Below, one piece after another: positions 35,240 to 45,839 of a stretch of 64,000 nt of DNA. The DNA lies in the NCBI GenBank assembly GCA_963682055.1, contig OY821749.1, positions 1,121,001 to 1,185,000 on the forward strand. The letters are read 5' to 3'. The DNA comes from Primula veris. Taxonomy: Eukaryota > Streptophyta > Magnoliopsida > Ericales > Primulaceae. The translations under genes were made by a program, and so were the position numbers. The notes beneath the pieces were generated by a model. That model saw nothing but the letters and a program-made list of their open reading frames with translations, ran no database searches and was not told the DNA's origin. Numbering within the stretch: the stretch's first letter is position 1; every line of letters begins with the position of its first letter.

Positions 35240-36735
35240 GATACTAATTTATAAAACCCTAAACTGATTTTCAAAGACTCAGTATTAATATCTCATTAGC
35301 CTCCAACATATGTGTATAAATATACATGTGTGTGCTGATATTTTTGCCTATTTACCTGATATAGATATGTCAACTAATTAGGAAAAAAGATTAAACATTA
35401 AAGTTGAAGAGTCATGGTACAATGCATACTTGAATTAGGATTAGGAAACTTTTTCCAATAGTAGTCTTGTTTCAATTTAATCATGACAGTCATAAATTTG
35501 TTGGGAAACAAATTAAATCTATTTTAGTATCTTTCTAAACACGGTTAAAGTACATCAATTAATTGTGAATATGATCCTATACAATGATAATAGAACAGTA
35601 ATTCCTAAAGTATTCGAAATAATCGTTGAGTATATATTACATACAAAAAAAATTGAGCTACAAACTTTAGGTCTAATTAATTATCACATCAAAGTTAGTT
35701 TTATAATTATACACTGTATTAGCTAGAGTGCCTTAAAATAAATTAAAATTATCGTGGTCAGATTCATTCAACGTTATTTGCAAATTACTTGCCCGAGTTG
35801 TATAATTTATAAAAATCTTGTATCTATGTAAGGTGACGAAACAAAAATTTATAAATTAGTGGTTAGTTCAACATTTAGACTATTTGATTTTAAATTTTAA
35901 AAAAATGTTTAAATATTTTTTCTAAGTCCAAAGTTATCGTTAATCTTGTAGTGATAAATTATTAACTACTCCTATGATTCAAGTATTTAAAAGTAGGCCT
36001 CCTTTAATTTGGTCACCTTATATAAATAAAAAAGTATACTTTGTTTATGGATTTCAAAACGTATGCTTATTATTGTATTTATAAGTATTTGTAAGTCTGT
36101 TTGGTAAAAGTTTAAAAAGTATATCAGGAATAATGAAATATAGTTGGAAGTAGTGTATAAATAAATAAAAAGTAGTAATACTTATGGAACAAAAGTATCA
36201 ATGTTGATATTTTTATAAGTATACTTATTTTCTTATAAAAGTAACTAAACAAAATGTTTTACTTTTATATTTAGAATAAGTTATAGTATAAGAGCATTCA
36301 CAGCATGCTCAACATTTTTTTTTTCTAAATACAAAATAAAAATTTAACTTTTTAATATTTAAAGAGTGATGTACATTTTATACTTTCATCAAAACACCAT
36401 CTCTATCAATAATTAATTATTTTAACATTATATTTAATTTTAATATAAAAATTATATTTGAAGGAATAACATACACATGATTAAAGTGGTGTTCATTACT
36501 TATTAGTTGACGAAGAGTCTTATTTATTCTCTATTTGTAAAGGGTCATAGTGTTTTTCTTTAAAAATAGAGAGTTCATTGTAACCTTTATATAGTTAATT
36601 TTTTGAGCTAAACTCATCAAAATTATATATATAATTTGGTGCATGAGATGTGAATGTTAGAAGTAAAATTAACTCCAAACCAAACAGGCACGAAGTAAAG
36701 CAAACGTGGTTGGTATCCGAGTATACCACGTTCAT

Positions 36736-36796
36736 CATCGGGATTCGAACTCTGACGTCTGCGAAACAGGTTTACTTTCACAAGAGGGTTACTAAT
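36736..36796 (-). other. tRNA-like (SINE-type) sequence
   Basis: On minus: an A-box-like TTAGTAACCC at 36786-36795 and a near-consensus B box AGTTCGAATCC at about 36740-36751, roughly 35 bases apart. Flanking sequence does not close a tRNA cloverleaf. Likely a SINE head. Confidence 0.55.
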
Positions 36797-36970
36797 TTTA
36801 TTTTATTTTTAAAAAAAAGACAAGCATGAACATGGGCGGACCCAGGAATGGCTGTGGCCACCCCGGCGGTAATTTTCTTTTTTATTTTTATTTTTTTTAT
36901 GTGTAATTTAAATTTTTCTAATATATATATATTGATAGTCCACCTAATAAAACAAAAAATTTGTTGGTGT

Positions 36971-37024
36971 ACTAGTAAAATTGGTTTTAAGGTAGTGGAA
37001 GGTTAGAAGTTTGTTCAAATCACG
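36971..37024 (+). other. second tRNA-like (SINE-type) sequence
   Basis: A-box-like TAGTAAAATTGG near 36974 and B-box-like GTTCAAATC at 37013-37021, spaced like a polymerase III internal promoter. It lies inside the transposon-like stretch at 36833-37250. Confidence 0.45.
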
Positions 37025-37282
37025 TTAGCTGTTTTTTTTCTAAAATTTTGTAAATGACCGTTGTATTTTTTCAAACAATATTACTAAAAAAATATTTTAT
37101 TACCTAATTTCATTTGTTTTAACTTCATATTTATTTTATATTATATTAAACATAAAAAAAATTATTTATTTTTATATTAAAACTTATTTATTTTATTTTT
37201 TATTCGACATGTTTTTTATATTACGTCCGTTTAAAAAAAAAACTATCCTGATTCCGTCCTGAGGTCAAAGAAGAAAAATGCT

Positions 37283-37679
37283 AAAATGGTACATAACCTA
37301 TCAACTTTTAGTGGTTTGATACCCAACCTAACACACTTTCTAATTTGGTACCCAACCTATACATTTCACTCTAATTTGGTACCCTACCTAACACTTTTTC
37401 TAATTTGGTACTCAACTTTATACGTTTCGCTCTAATTTGGTACCCAACATATACGTATACAGTCCAATTAAGGGACTCAATCTGTTTTCGATCATCGGTT
37501 TTTAACGTATAGGTTGGGTACCAAATTAGAAAAAAAATGTTAGGTTGAGTATCAAATTAGAAAAAGTGTTAGGTTGGGTACCAAATTCGAGCGAAATATA
37601 TATGTTTGGTATCAATTTCGAAAGTGTGTTAGACTGGATACCAAATCATTAAAAGTTAATAGGGTGAGAATCATTTTAA
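37283..37679. mobile_element. foldback element with long inverted repeats
   Basis: The left arm (AAAATGGTACATAACCTATC onward) and the right arm are inverted copies over almost the entire 397 bp, separated by a short centre near 37480. Each arm is itself built from repeats of a 30-45 bp motif with TAATTTGGTACCCAACCTA. No target duplication is obvious. No coding capacity. It would form a very long hairpin if transcribed. Confidence 0.9.
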
Positions 37680-38376
37680 TTGGCTAGGTCAAAGTAATAA
37701 AAATATGCAATCTAGAAGCAAGAGAGGGGATAAGAATAAAATAAACAAAAAAAAGTAGGTAATTTAAGTCTAGATTCGTGGATCCTATACAATAAGAGCA
37801 GATCAAAGCTCATGAAGCGTACGGAACCGCCACGTGTACCACCACCGCAAAAAAATATTACTACTATTATTTACTTACTTATTACAACTTATTATTACAA
37901 GCAGGAGAAGTTAAGTGGGAACGATCGGATGTCATGACACCCTTCATAATTTTAGAAATCCCAAGTGACGTAATTTTTTTTTAGTACAATTTCTTTTTAG
38001 GTGTAGATTTGGCACCCCCAATAAAAATATGTTACTTGTACATATATTTTGACACCCCCATTTACACATCCTGACTTCGTCCTGATTACCAGTTACAAAA
38101 ATAAAATAAAAATGAAATAAGCCAATTAAATTGTTCAAAGTAAAACCAGTGAGTATAGGTGTTTCCTCGCATGTAGGCCCGTACCACACGTGTTCACTTA
38201 TTCCCATTCGGTGCATTTCAATTTTTCATTGAATTTTGCTCACTTTATAATTGGTCATTTCTTTTTGCTACAAATATTATTAACTTACTGTATCTCACTA
38301 CTTATACAAACTTATACAAGTAGCATAAGAAAAATTAAATAAAATACCAAGTAGCATAATAAGAAGGGGAAAAAAA
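37680..38376. other. promoter region of the DUF7950-type gene
   Basis: No other gene. A CACGTGTACC (G-box-like) at 37831 and a second CACACGTG at 38186 could be regulatory sites for the gene starting at 38377, but this rests on motif match alone. Confidence 0.4.
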
Positions 38377-41300
38377 ATGATGAATAGTACTAGAGGTGTG
38401 AATTTGCGTTCTACTGCTAAAACAGCTGAGATTATGTCAAGGTACGTAATTAATATTTTTTTTTGTGTTTTGTGTTTTTTTTTTTGATTTTATGGTTTAT
38501 TTCAGTTTAGCATGTTTTTTTTTTTAAGATTAAGATGATTGCATGTATTGAATAACGTCTTCTTTTTGCATGATCGGGTGTTTTAGTGAATTGTTTTGGA
38601 GTTACATTTCATAGGAATTACAGATTTAATTATAGTGCTAATTAAATGAGTATTTTTCTTTTTGGAGGTTAAAATGGATGATATTGTAGTTGTTCCAAAA
38701 TCTTGAAATATTTTATGATCGTTGGCAGTGTAAAAGGGACAATTTTGATGGACTGTAGAAGTAAAAATGGTGGTGAAATTAATCATAAAAAAAAAAAAAA
38801 AACATGATCCATAATTTTCCGTTTCTTATAACAATTCCATTGCATGGTCACTTAATATTGGCCATTTAGTTGTGTTATTTTTGAAGACTTGAAAAGTTAA
38901 ATAAATCAAAATATCAGTCTCTTACTAGTTATACAAACCTGTACAAGTAAACATAAGAAAGGAAAAAAAGATGATGGGGGTGTGAATTTGCATTGCTAAA
39001 ACATCTGAGATTATGTCAAGGTAATATTTTGTTTTGTTTTATGGTTGTTTTTCAATTTAACATAGTTGCATGGTATTTTTTTTCCATTGAATTGGTCAAT
39101 TTAATTGGTCATTTGGTTGTTATAAATATTATAACTATCTCACTACACTATAAGAAAAAGTTCATTTAGTATCATAAAATTTTTTGAATTATGTTACTAA
39201 AGTGTTTGTGGCTAAATTTTAGCAACAGTTTAGCAACAAACAACAACATAATTTGTTGTTAAACTGTTACCAAAAATTTAGCCACAACCAATTTAGCAAC
39301 ATAACCGAAAAAAAATTATGATGTTAAATGAACTTTTTATTGTAATCTTATACAAGTAGCATAATAAATAAGATGATGACTAGGGTTTGAATTTGCGTTC
39401 TATTGCTAGAACAGCTGAGATTATGTCAAGGTTTTATTTTGTTTTATGGTTTATGGTTTATTTCAGTTTAACATGGTTGCATGGTTTTTTTTACATTGAA
39501 TTGGTCACTTAATATTCATTGTACATAAATTGGTCACATAATTGGTCATTTGTTTGTGTTACAACTATAACTATCTCACTTATGCTAACCTTATACAAGT
39601 AGCATAAAAAAGAAAAAAAAAGATGATGACTAGGTTTGAATTTGCGTTCTACTGCTAAAACAGCTGAGATTATGTCAAGGTAATATTTTGTTTTGTTTTG
39701 CTTTGTTTTGTTTTGTTATGTTTTGTTTTGTTTTGTTTTATGTTTTTTTCTTCAGTTTAACATGGTTGCATGCATGGTCTTTTTCCGTTGAACTGATCAC
39801 TTAAATTTTCTTTTTGGGTACAAAATTGGTCATTTGTTTGTGTTACAAATATAACTCTCACTAGTTCTACAAACTTAAACAAGCAGCATAAGAAGAAGAA
39901 AAAAATGATGAGCGGGGGTGTAGATTTGCATGCGTTTTACTGCTAAAACAGCTGAGATTATGCCGAAGTAGTAATATTTATATACATATTTTTTATGGTT
40001 TATTTCAATTTAACATGGTTGAATGAATTGAATAACATCTTCAGTTTGCATGGTTACTGTTTTGTGGTTTATTTCAGTTTAACATGATTGCAAGAATTGA
40101 ATAGCATCTTCATTTTGCATGATCAGTGTTTAAGTGAATTGTTGGAGTTATATATTTCATGGGAATTTGAGATTTATAATGCTACTAATATGATTAGTTT
40201 CTGCTTCTGCTTGTTTGTTTCATTCAACTTTTCTTTACTTTTGGGAGGTTAAAATGGATAATGTACTTGTTCCAAAATCTTGAAATATTTTATGATCGTT
40301 AGAAGTGTAAATTATGACTACTTTCATGGACGATAGAAATCAAAATGGTAGGTAAAATGATTTATATATAAATAAATAAAAACTTCATTTTCATGCACTC
40401 TATCAGGGTTCATCATACAGAAAAACAAAAGTCTCTTTTTTTTACCATGCAATCTTAAAAAATTACAAATTTTGGTAGTATTATAACACCTATCACTAGC
40501 TATTTTTGTAACTTAAGATATGCTTTGTGAATCTGTAACTACAAGCTATTTTTTTTACTTATTTGTCTTTTTATTGTGTGTCAAGTCACCGAGCTTGCGA
40601 CTTCTTAAATTAATGTTACCAGGTATAGGCCTATCGCGCCAAAGCCCGAGCTGTCAATGGGCCAAGAGCCGAACGACAATGGAGAGCCTCAAAAGATCAA
40701 GCAATCTCCCTACCTACAAAGTGTGTGGGCCGATTTACAGGCCCGGCCTACTAGGACCCGTAAGAGGGGTCGAACCTCACTCGGCCCAACCACCATCAAA
40801 AGGCACAAAACGACACAGTTCTTGCCTATATACTCTCATGGGCCAAATGGGTTTATTGGGCTTGGCCCGGATAATTTTACTCTTCCTATTTTACAGTGCC
40901 CGGTTTTCACCATGGGCCAAGATCCAAGTCATGGGCCTGATTGCATGGAGAGGCCTAATGAGGAATGTATTGATTTGAATAGAGTTCCCGAAGAAAAAAA
41001 TTTGATTCAACAACTGCAAGGCCCGGTTAGCCCGAGTGTTATAACTCCGCAGCCCATTAGGCCCGTTGGTTCGAGTATAAGTGTTGAGTGCATAAATGAA
41101 GAACAGATGAAGGGTTCGACTCCGTTCGCTCAGATCCCGAAGAGAAGACAGGAGGTTGGGTTCAATCTATTTTTTAAGCTAATTTAATTAAAAATAGTAA
41201 ACAACAAAAGTTTTATTGTGAAAGAGTTGATTCTAGTTTCTCACAATAGTCTCGAATACAGCAAAACACAACATTAAATATAATAGGGCAATTAGAGACA

Positions 41301-42543
41301 TATATTAGCAACAGAAAAAAAAAATAGTGCTTAGATTTGAGTATACCATCTTTTTCAAATTGTCATTTAGGCAACGTAGGTGCGAAAATTTTGGAGCTCG
41401 AAATGCACGTACTTGTTTGAGAGTGGACACTTAATATGAGGGACGGGACGAGTAGTATTAATTAAGAATTTCAACAATGTAACAAGGAATATTGTAAGTT
41501 TTATTGATGATGACTCTTTATATAATTGGAAATAATGACCAATGAGAAAATATAATATTTAACTAACGTAATTAATCTAGTGTTGTGAACTAATTCTTAA
41601 CTAGTCGAGTCAATATTTTGATGATGCAGAACACTAAGTTTGAACCCATTTTGTCACATTCCATATTATTTGGTGTATGCAGTCTTGTCTTTTCTGTTAA
41701 TATTTTGTCAGGGAAGTTGTATTTATTGCAAATTATGGTATGATATAATTCAGTAGAGAGACCTGCAATATAAAAAAAAAAAAAATACACAAATAACGAT
41801 GGGATTAGTGACGTTATTTTTTGTTATGAGCTTATTAGCGACGGTTTTTATGACGGCTTTATGACAATTTAGTCAATTTGTGACAGATTTGTAACAATTT
41901 TTTAAATTAGTGACAGACTTGTGATAGTTTTTGACTCTCACTAAATCAAACATTATTTTGTAGTGTTAATTAATAGATAGTTATATTGTTGATGGTGTAT
42001 GATACTTACTTGTAGATAGTTATATTGTTGATGAAGGGAAAGACTGTGAAACTTACTCAAGTGTAGCAATTAGTCCTTTTGAAAAAAATCGTTTTACTTG
42101 ATAAGTCATTCACTCATTTTGCATAAATTTTTATTGCAATGTAGGTAGAGGATGAGGTGGAATCGGAAGCCTTACCAGCGGTGGTATCGGACACGAACAA
42201 CAAAGTGAGGCTAGCGAACGCGGCCTATAAGGAGATGGTGGGCCAGCCCGAGTGCTCGTGGCTCGATACCATGGCCCACCACCACAGCACCAAGGTTACT
42301 CGTATTTGCGGTCAAGTCATGCTCCATTTCTCACACGACGATAGTCCACCTCGCCAGGATTTGTTGTCCTCTAACGGGTTCTCTTGTTGGGCCACTATAG
42401 AGTGGGGTAGACCCAACGAGAAGAATTGTTCCGTTCATGCCCTTTGTGATGTGATAAAGTTGTCTTGCGAGAGTACAGACTATGCTTTCGAGTGGAGGTT
42501 TCATCCCCAAGAAAAAAATATACTATCGGAAATTACTCTATGA
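38377..42543 (+). CDS. plant-specific DUF7950-type protein
   Basis: Three exons: 38377-38441, 40623-41154, 42145-42543; 996 nt, 331 residues, phases consistent. Exon 1 encodes the conserved N-terminal TAKTAEIMSR, joined across the intron to YRPIAPKPE. Exon 2 adds TRTRKRGR (nuclear-signal-like) and the conserved ITPQPIRPVGSSISVECI block. Exon 3 is the signature domain: LPAVVSDTNNKVRLANAAYKEMVGQPEC, RICGQV, SSNGFSCWATIEW, ALCDVIKLSCES, FEWRF. I recall this family as DUF7950; the molecular function is unknown, and the PAS-like wording of the domain start is only suggestive. The exon 2 donor (GAG|GTTGGG) is weak. Intron 1 holds four decayed copies of exon 1 and a MITE; intron 2 holds another MITE. 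Only the first copy of exon 1 is open. Confidence 0.87.
39146..39346. mobile_element. CACTA-type foldback MITE inside the exon-copy array
   Basis: Begins CACTATAAGAAAAAGTTCATTTA and ends with the inverse TAAATGAACTTTTTATTGTAATC. The middle is palindromic (TTTAGCAACAGTTTAGCAAC against GTTGTTAAACTGTTACC). About 200 bp; flanking 3-bp duplication not clear. It is a different family from the CTGTCACAA MITEs. Confidence 0.85.
39686..39740. repeat. (TTTTG)n repeat
   Basis: About ten imperfect TTTTG units directly after the fourth exon 1 copy; shorter versions follow copies 2 and 3. Confidence 0.85.
41766..41965 (-). mobile_element. CACTA-type MITE, copy 6, in intron 2 of the DUF7950-type gene
   Basis: Reverse-oriented member of the family at 4906-8655. 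The right end CATTATTTTGTAGTG is intact; the left end has drifted to CAATATAAAAAAA. The interior has TTAGCGACGGTTTTTATGACGG and TTTGTGACAGATTTGTAAC. No target duplication remains. Confidence 0.88.
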
Positions 42544-43791
42544 TGCTTGCGACGATATACATACAACCTTGGTATGTATGTAGCTACCACGTCTTTGAAG
42601 ATTTTGCTATCCCAAGGAGCTATATGAACACCGGTGGCTTGGTTTTGCTACTACAATTGCCACTTACCCGATGTGCTTAGTACAACACATCTACATACAT
42701 GATAAATATGTACTTTGCTATGTATCTAGTAGATCTAGAAGAAATCTAGACATATACTATTTTGTAAGTTCGGCTTTTAGTTCCTTGTAAGTAAAGTAAC
42801 GAGACAATAAGTGTATTTACCTTTGGGGTAACTGCATTTGTTATTTTGCAAGTATCGTTCGGATTTTCTAGATTAGCACTTGGAGTGGAATCTCGAATTA
42901 GTTGATAACTTCTATCGAATAGCCCATGCAAAGTTACATATTTGATTCTTAAAATTCAGCATCTTTCAATATAATGTAACTGTGAATTGGTAGAGAGGGA
43001 GATCGGACAGTTCTACGATGCACTGGAAATTTGAGCTCCGAACAGCCTGCCTTTAATTATTATCGCATACACAACATGCTGGCTTAGGTTTGAAAGCGGT
43101 TTCAAGTTCAATAAATTGTATCGGACTATGTTATGATTGGATCCAGAACTTAAAATTATAGAATGCTAATAACTAGAACTACAATGACATATTCCGAAAT
43201 CAAACGTTATGTACATATAAATTATAATGGATACACGGGTTGGATTGAAAAAGGTTCGAGTTCTGCATCAAATGTACAGATGGTTTTGGATATAATCGAC
43301 TCTTTAGCAGCAGTCTGAGTTAAACAAAAGAGCTGGGAACCTACTGTTAAGTGGTTCATGAACAGTGAACAAGAAACCGAAAACCAATAGCGGTTTTGAA
43401 TTTTTTTAACCGAGCCAAGACCGATAAACTAACAATATTTGGGTAAAGATATAGAATCTTAGCTGCTGCCAAGAGAAGAAATGGAAACGCACAACGAAAT
43501 AAGGAAACGACAACTTTAAAAAAAATATATATGAAATAATAGGGGTGGGAAACGAGAAACTGGAAGTAAGAAGCGGACAACGTGATTTTTGAAAAGACAT
43601 TTTTTATGATATAGAGAAATGCTTTTCGACACACCCCCATAAAAAAAACTCGTCTCGGCATTAGATAAATCAATGGACATATGACCACATAGAGTCTATG
43701 ATAAAATGTGTTTTAAAAGGTCTCTACCTATAACAAAACTCATTTTAATTATCAAATCTCTAACGCATCGTATACAAAAAATTCCGTTAAC
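42544..43791. other. 3' flank and intergenic sequence
   Basis: The 3' UTR of the DUF7950-type gene, then non-coding DNA. The minus-strand frames at 43356-43688 are Phe/Ile-rich and match nothing I know. Confidence 0.5.
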
Positions 43792-44264
43792 CAGTGTTCT
43801 AAAAGTCGAGCTGACGGATCTTACGCACGGAGCCAAAAATCAGCCCGGTTTAAAGTAGATGCGAACAATATGAGCGGATTGCGCATCCCACCCTAAAAGC
43901 AAATAATTTCATAAAAAATTTAATAAAAGAATTATACTGTTTTTTCAAGGTTCTCTGATTAACGGAGCTTACGGAGCCAAAAAATTCCGTTAACTAGTGT
44001 TCTAAAAGTCGAGCTGACGGAGCTTACGCATGGAGCCAAAAATCAGGCCGATTTAAAGTAGATGCGAACAATCTGAGCGGATTGCGCATCCCACCCTAAA
44101 AACAAATAATTTCATAAAAAAAATTATACTGTTTTTTTCAAGGTTCTCTAATTAACTGGCAAAACGATTTTGTTTTTCTTCTAGTATAAACGGAATTAGG
44201 AGAGATTAGCGGCTAGACAACCAATATCAGTCTAAAATCCGCCATAACACCTTTTACAACATTG
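43792..44264. mobile_element. hAT-type element with an internal tandem duplication
   Basis: Ends CAGTGTTCTAAAAG and CTTTTACAACATTG are inverted repeats. Flanks CCGTTAAC (43784-43791) and GTGTTAAC (44265-44272) match at 6 of 8 bases. Inside, a unit of about 203 bp is present twice, starting at 43781 and 43984. The duplicated unit includes ATTCCGTTAAC from outside the left end plus the first 190 bp of the element, so duplication happened after insertion. Confidence 0.82.
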
Positions 44265-45074
44265 GTGTTAACGGATGGTTCAAATTGGGTAATCTTTTAA
44301 AAGTCCATCCTCGAAGCGGTAAAATTCATAAAATTGGAACCAAATTGAATAGCTAGTAAATAAACTAGGAACTATATGTGAAATTTTCTCTTTAAATTTA
44401 CAAAGAAATAAGCTCATAAAACACAATATAAATTCTCTAGTTTTTTTTTTTTTTTGAAATAATATAAAAAAAAAAAGTGTCTTTTTTCATCTGGGTATTA
44501 ATAAAAAAGGTTCCTTTTTTTGTCTTATAATTTTTGTCATCGAATTAGCCGCCCAAAGACTAACAAAGTTGCAATATTGCAATTTTCTGAAAACATTTAT
44601 ATCACAGATAAAGAGATAATCAAAACCCATTTGGCAAATTTCTTGGTAAATCTCCTATGCTCTACTTACTAATTTTTTAGCTTAAATATTGTTGCAATTT
44701 TGTTCTTGCTAATTGGGTTATTCTTCATAATGAAAATGAGCACAGTTTTGTGCTAGTTTTTTTTTTTTATCTGATTAAATGTTGTTTTTAGCTTAATATT
44801 GAGTTAATAAGTTTCTTTTGTGCCTGTGTGAAAGACCCAATTTTGGTCTTTACATAAATAAAGTTATAATGGAAGATTACTTTTTTGTTTATTCTCAAAG
44901 AAGGAAATTTGAGCTTAAATATTAATGCAATTTTCTTTTTATTCAGTGGGTTCTTTTTCATAATTAAAATTAACATAGTTTTGTGGTAGCTTTTTTATCT
45001 GTATATTTTTGTTGTTTTTGGCTTAATCATGAGTTGCTATTTCTGTTTGTCTGTATGAAAGACCCAATCTTGGT

Positions 45075-45105
<31 letters not shown>

Positions 45106-45839
45106 TTTAAAAAGCGAAATCTTAGCTAAAGTGTTTTTGCAATAGATACGTAAAAAGCATAAGCTTTTAGCGGCCTAAATAGGGGGAAAGCAAGTTTTTT
45201 AAGCTTTAAGTCAAGCTTTTATACTAAGAAGCGTGCTTTTGAAAACAGTGTGTGTGAAAATATGCTCTCACTGAATTAGAGGAATTTCATAAATAGAGTT
45301 TTAATGGAAGAGTGACTTTTGTGTTTCTTCTCAAAGAAGGAAATTTTGTTGACAAATAAGAAAAGATGCGTGTTTGATGAATGGTCTCACTAAATTAGAG
45401 GAATTTCGATACTAACTTGTAATTGGAGACGACTTTTGTCTTTCCTCTCAAAAAATGGAATAAATATCAAAATTTTCAAGAACTTATTTGGTTGCAGCTC
45501 TAAAAATTGTGTTGTTATTTTCTATTCGCTTATAGGCTGCAATGACTTTGGTTCACCAGCTAATAATCTGGTTGCTTTTGAATTTTTTGGCCTAAAAAGG
45601 CTAAAACTCTTAAGCGGGATGGAATCAGTTTTTTTATCAACCAATATTCAGTTTAAAGTTAAAGAAGAACAGACACATTACCCTTATATTGATCGGATTT
45701 CAATTTTTAATTTTTTCACAGGAAGTACTCTACTTTCTCGTTTTCACATTGGAGTTGTTAAAATTGTGTGCTATTTCCTTTCCAGCGCATCTAATTTTGT
45801 AGCATGATCTCAATCTGAGGTGTCTGTGCATTTGTTATA
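44265..45839. repeat. FMN/FHY upstream region with tandem duplications
   Basis: A unit with GCTTAAATATT-TGCAATTTT, CACAGTTTTGTG and GAAAGACCCAATTTTGGTCTTTAC is present twice (about 44680-44865 and 44912-45082, period about 227 bp). A part with TCTCAAAGAAGGAAATTT occurs again at about 45335 and, weaker, at 45440. The frame at 45436-45807 lacks an ATG at its start and any family resemblance. The region must contain the FMN/FHY promoter and 5' UTR, perhaps with a leader intron. Confidence 0.75.
45081..45105. repeat. (TG)n microsatellite
   Basis: Twelve TG units in the region upstream of FMN/FHY. Confidence 0.95.

Larger units (their letters stand above)
35240..37282. other. intergenic region with SINE-like and MITE-like pieces
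   Basis: Mostly AT-rich non-coding DNA. From 36690 rightward it holds two tRNA-like sequences and a stretch (about 36833-37250) starting GGGCGGACCCAGGAATGG and ending TTCCGTCCTGAGG, ends that resemble worn inverted repeats of a plant transposon. A similar ATCCTGACTTCGTCCTG end occurs alone at about 38068. No gene seen. Confidence 0.5.
38971..39968 (+). repeat. four decayed copies of exon 1 in intron 1 of the DUF7950-type gene
   Basis: Copies start at 38971, 39373, 39623 and 39905, each with an A-rich leader, ATGATG, then AATTTGCGTTCTACTGC-like and CAGCTGAGATTATG sequence, and the first three ending TCAAG|GT donors. Spacing from the intact exon is about 594, 402, 250 and 282 bp. All four hit a stop soon after ATGATG or lose frame; the last lacks the donor (GCCGAAGTAG). 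Upstream sequence (ACAAGTAGCATAA...) is copied too, so the unit includes some promoter or leader. Confidence 0.95.

Noticed and set aside
40520..40978. Alternative frame of 152 residues over exon 2 of the DUF7950-type gene
   Set aside because: It is a shifted frame; the frame starting within 40623-41154 carries the conserved YRPIAPKPE and ITPQPIRPVGSS blocks.
43356..43688. Minus-strand frame of 110 residues with hydrophobic segments
   Set aside because: AT-rich, no recognisable domain, and overlapping frames are equally open.
45436..45807. 123-residue frame just upstream of FMN/FHY
   Set aside because: Starts at a non-ATG codon, crosses duplicated leader sequence and matches no family; FMN/FHY has a complete start at 45840.
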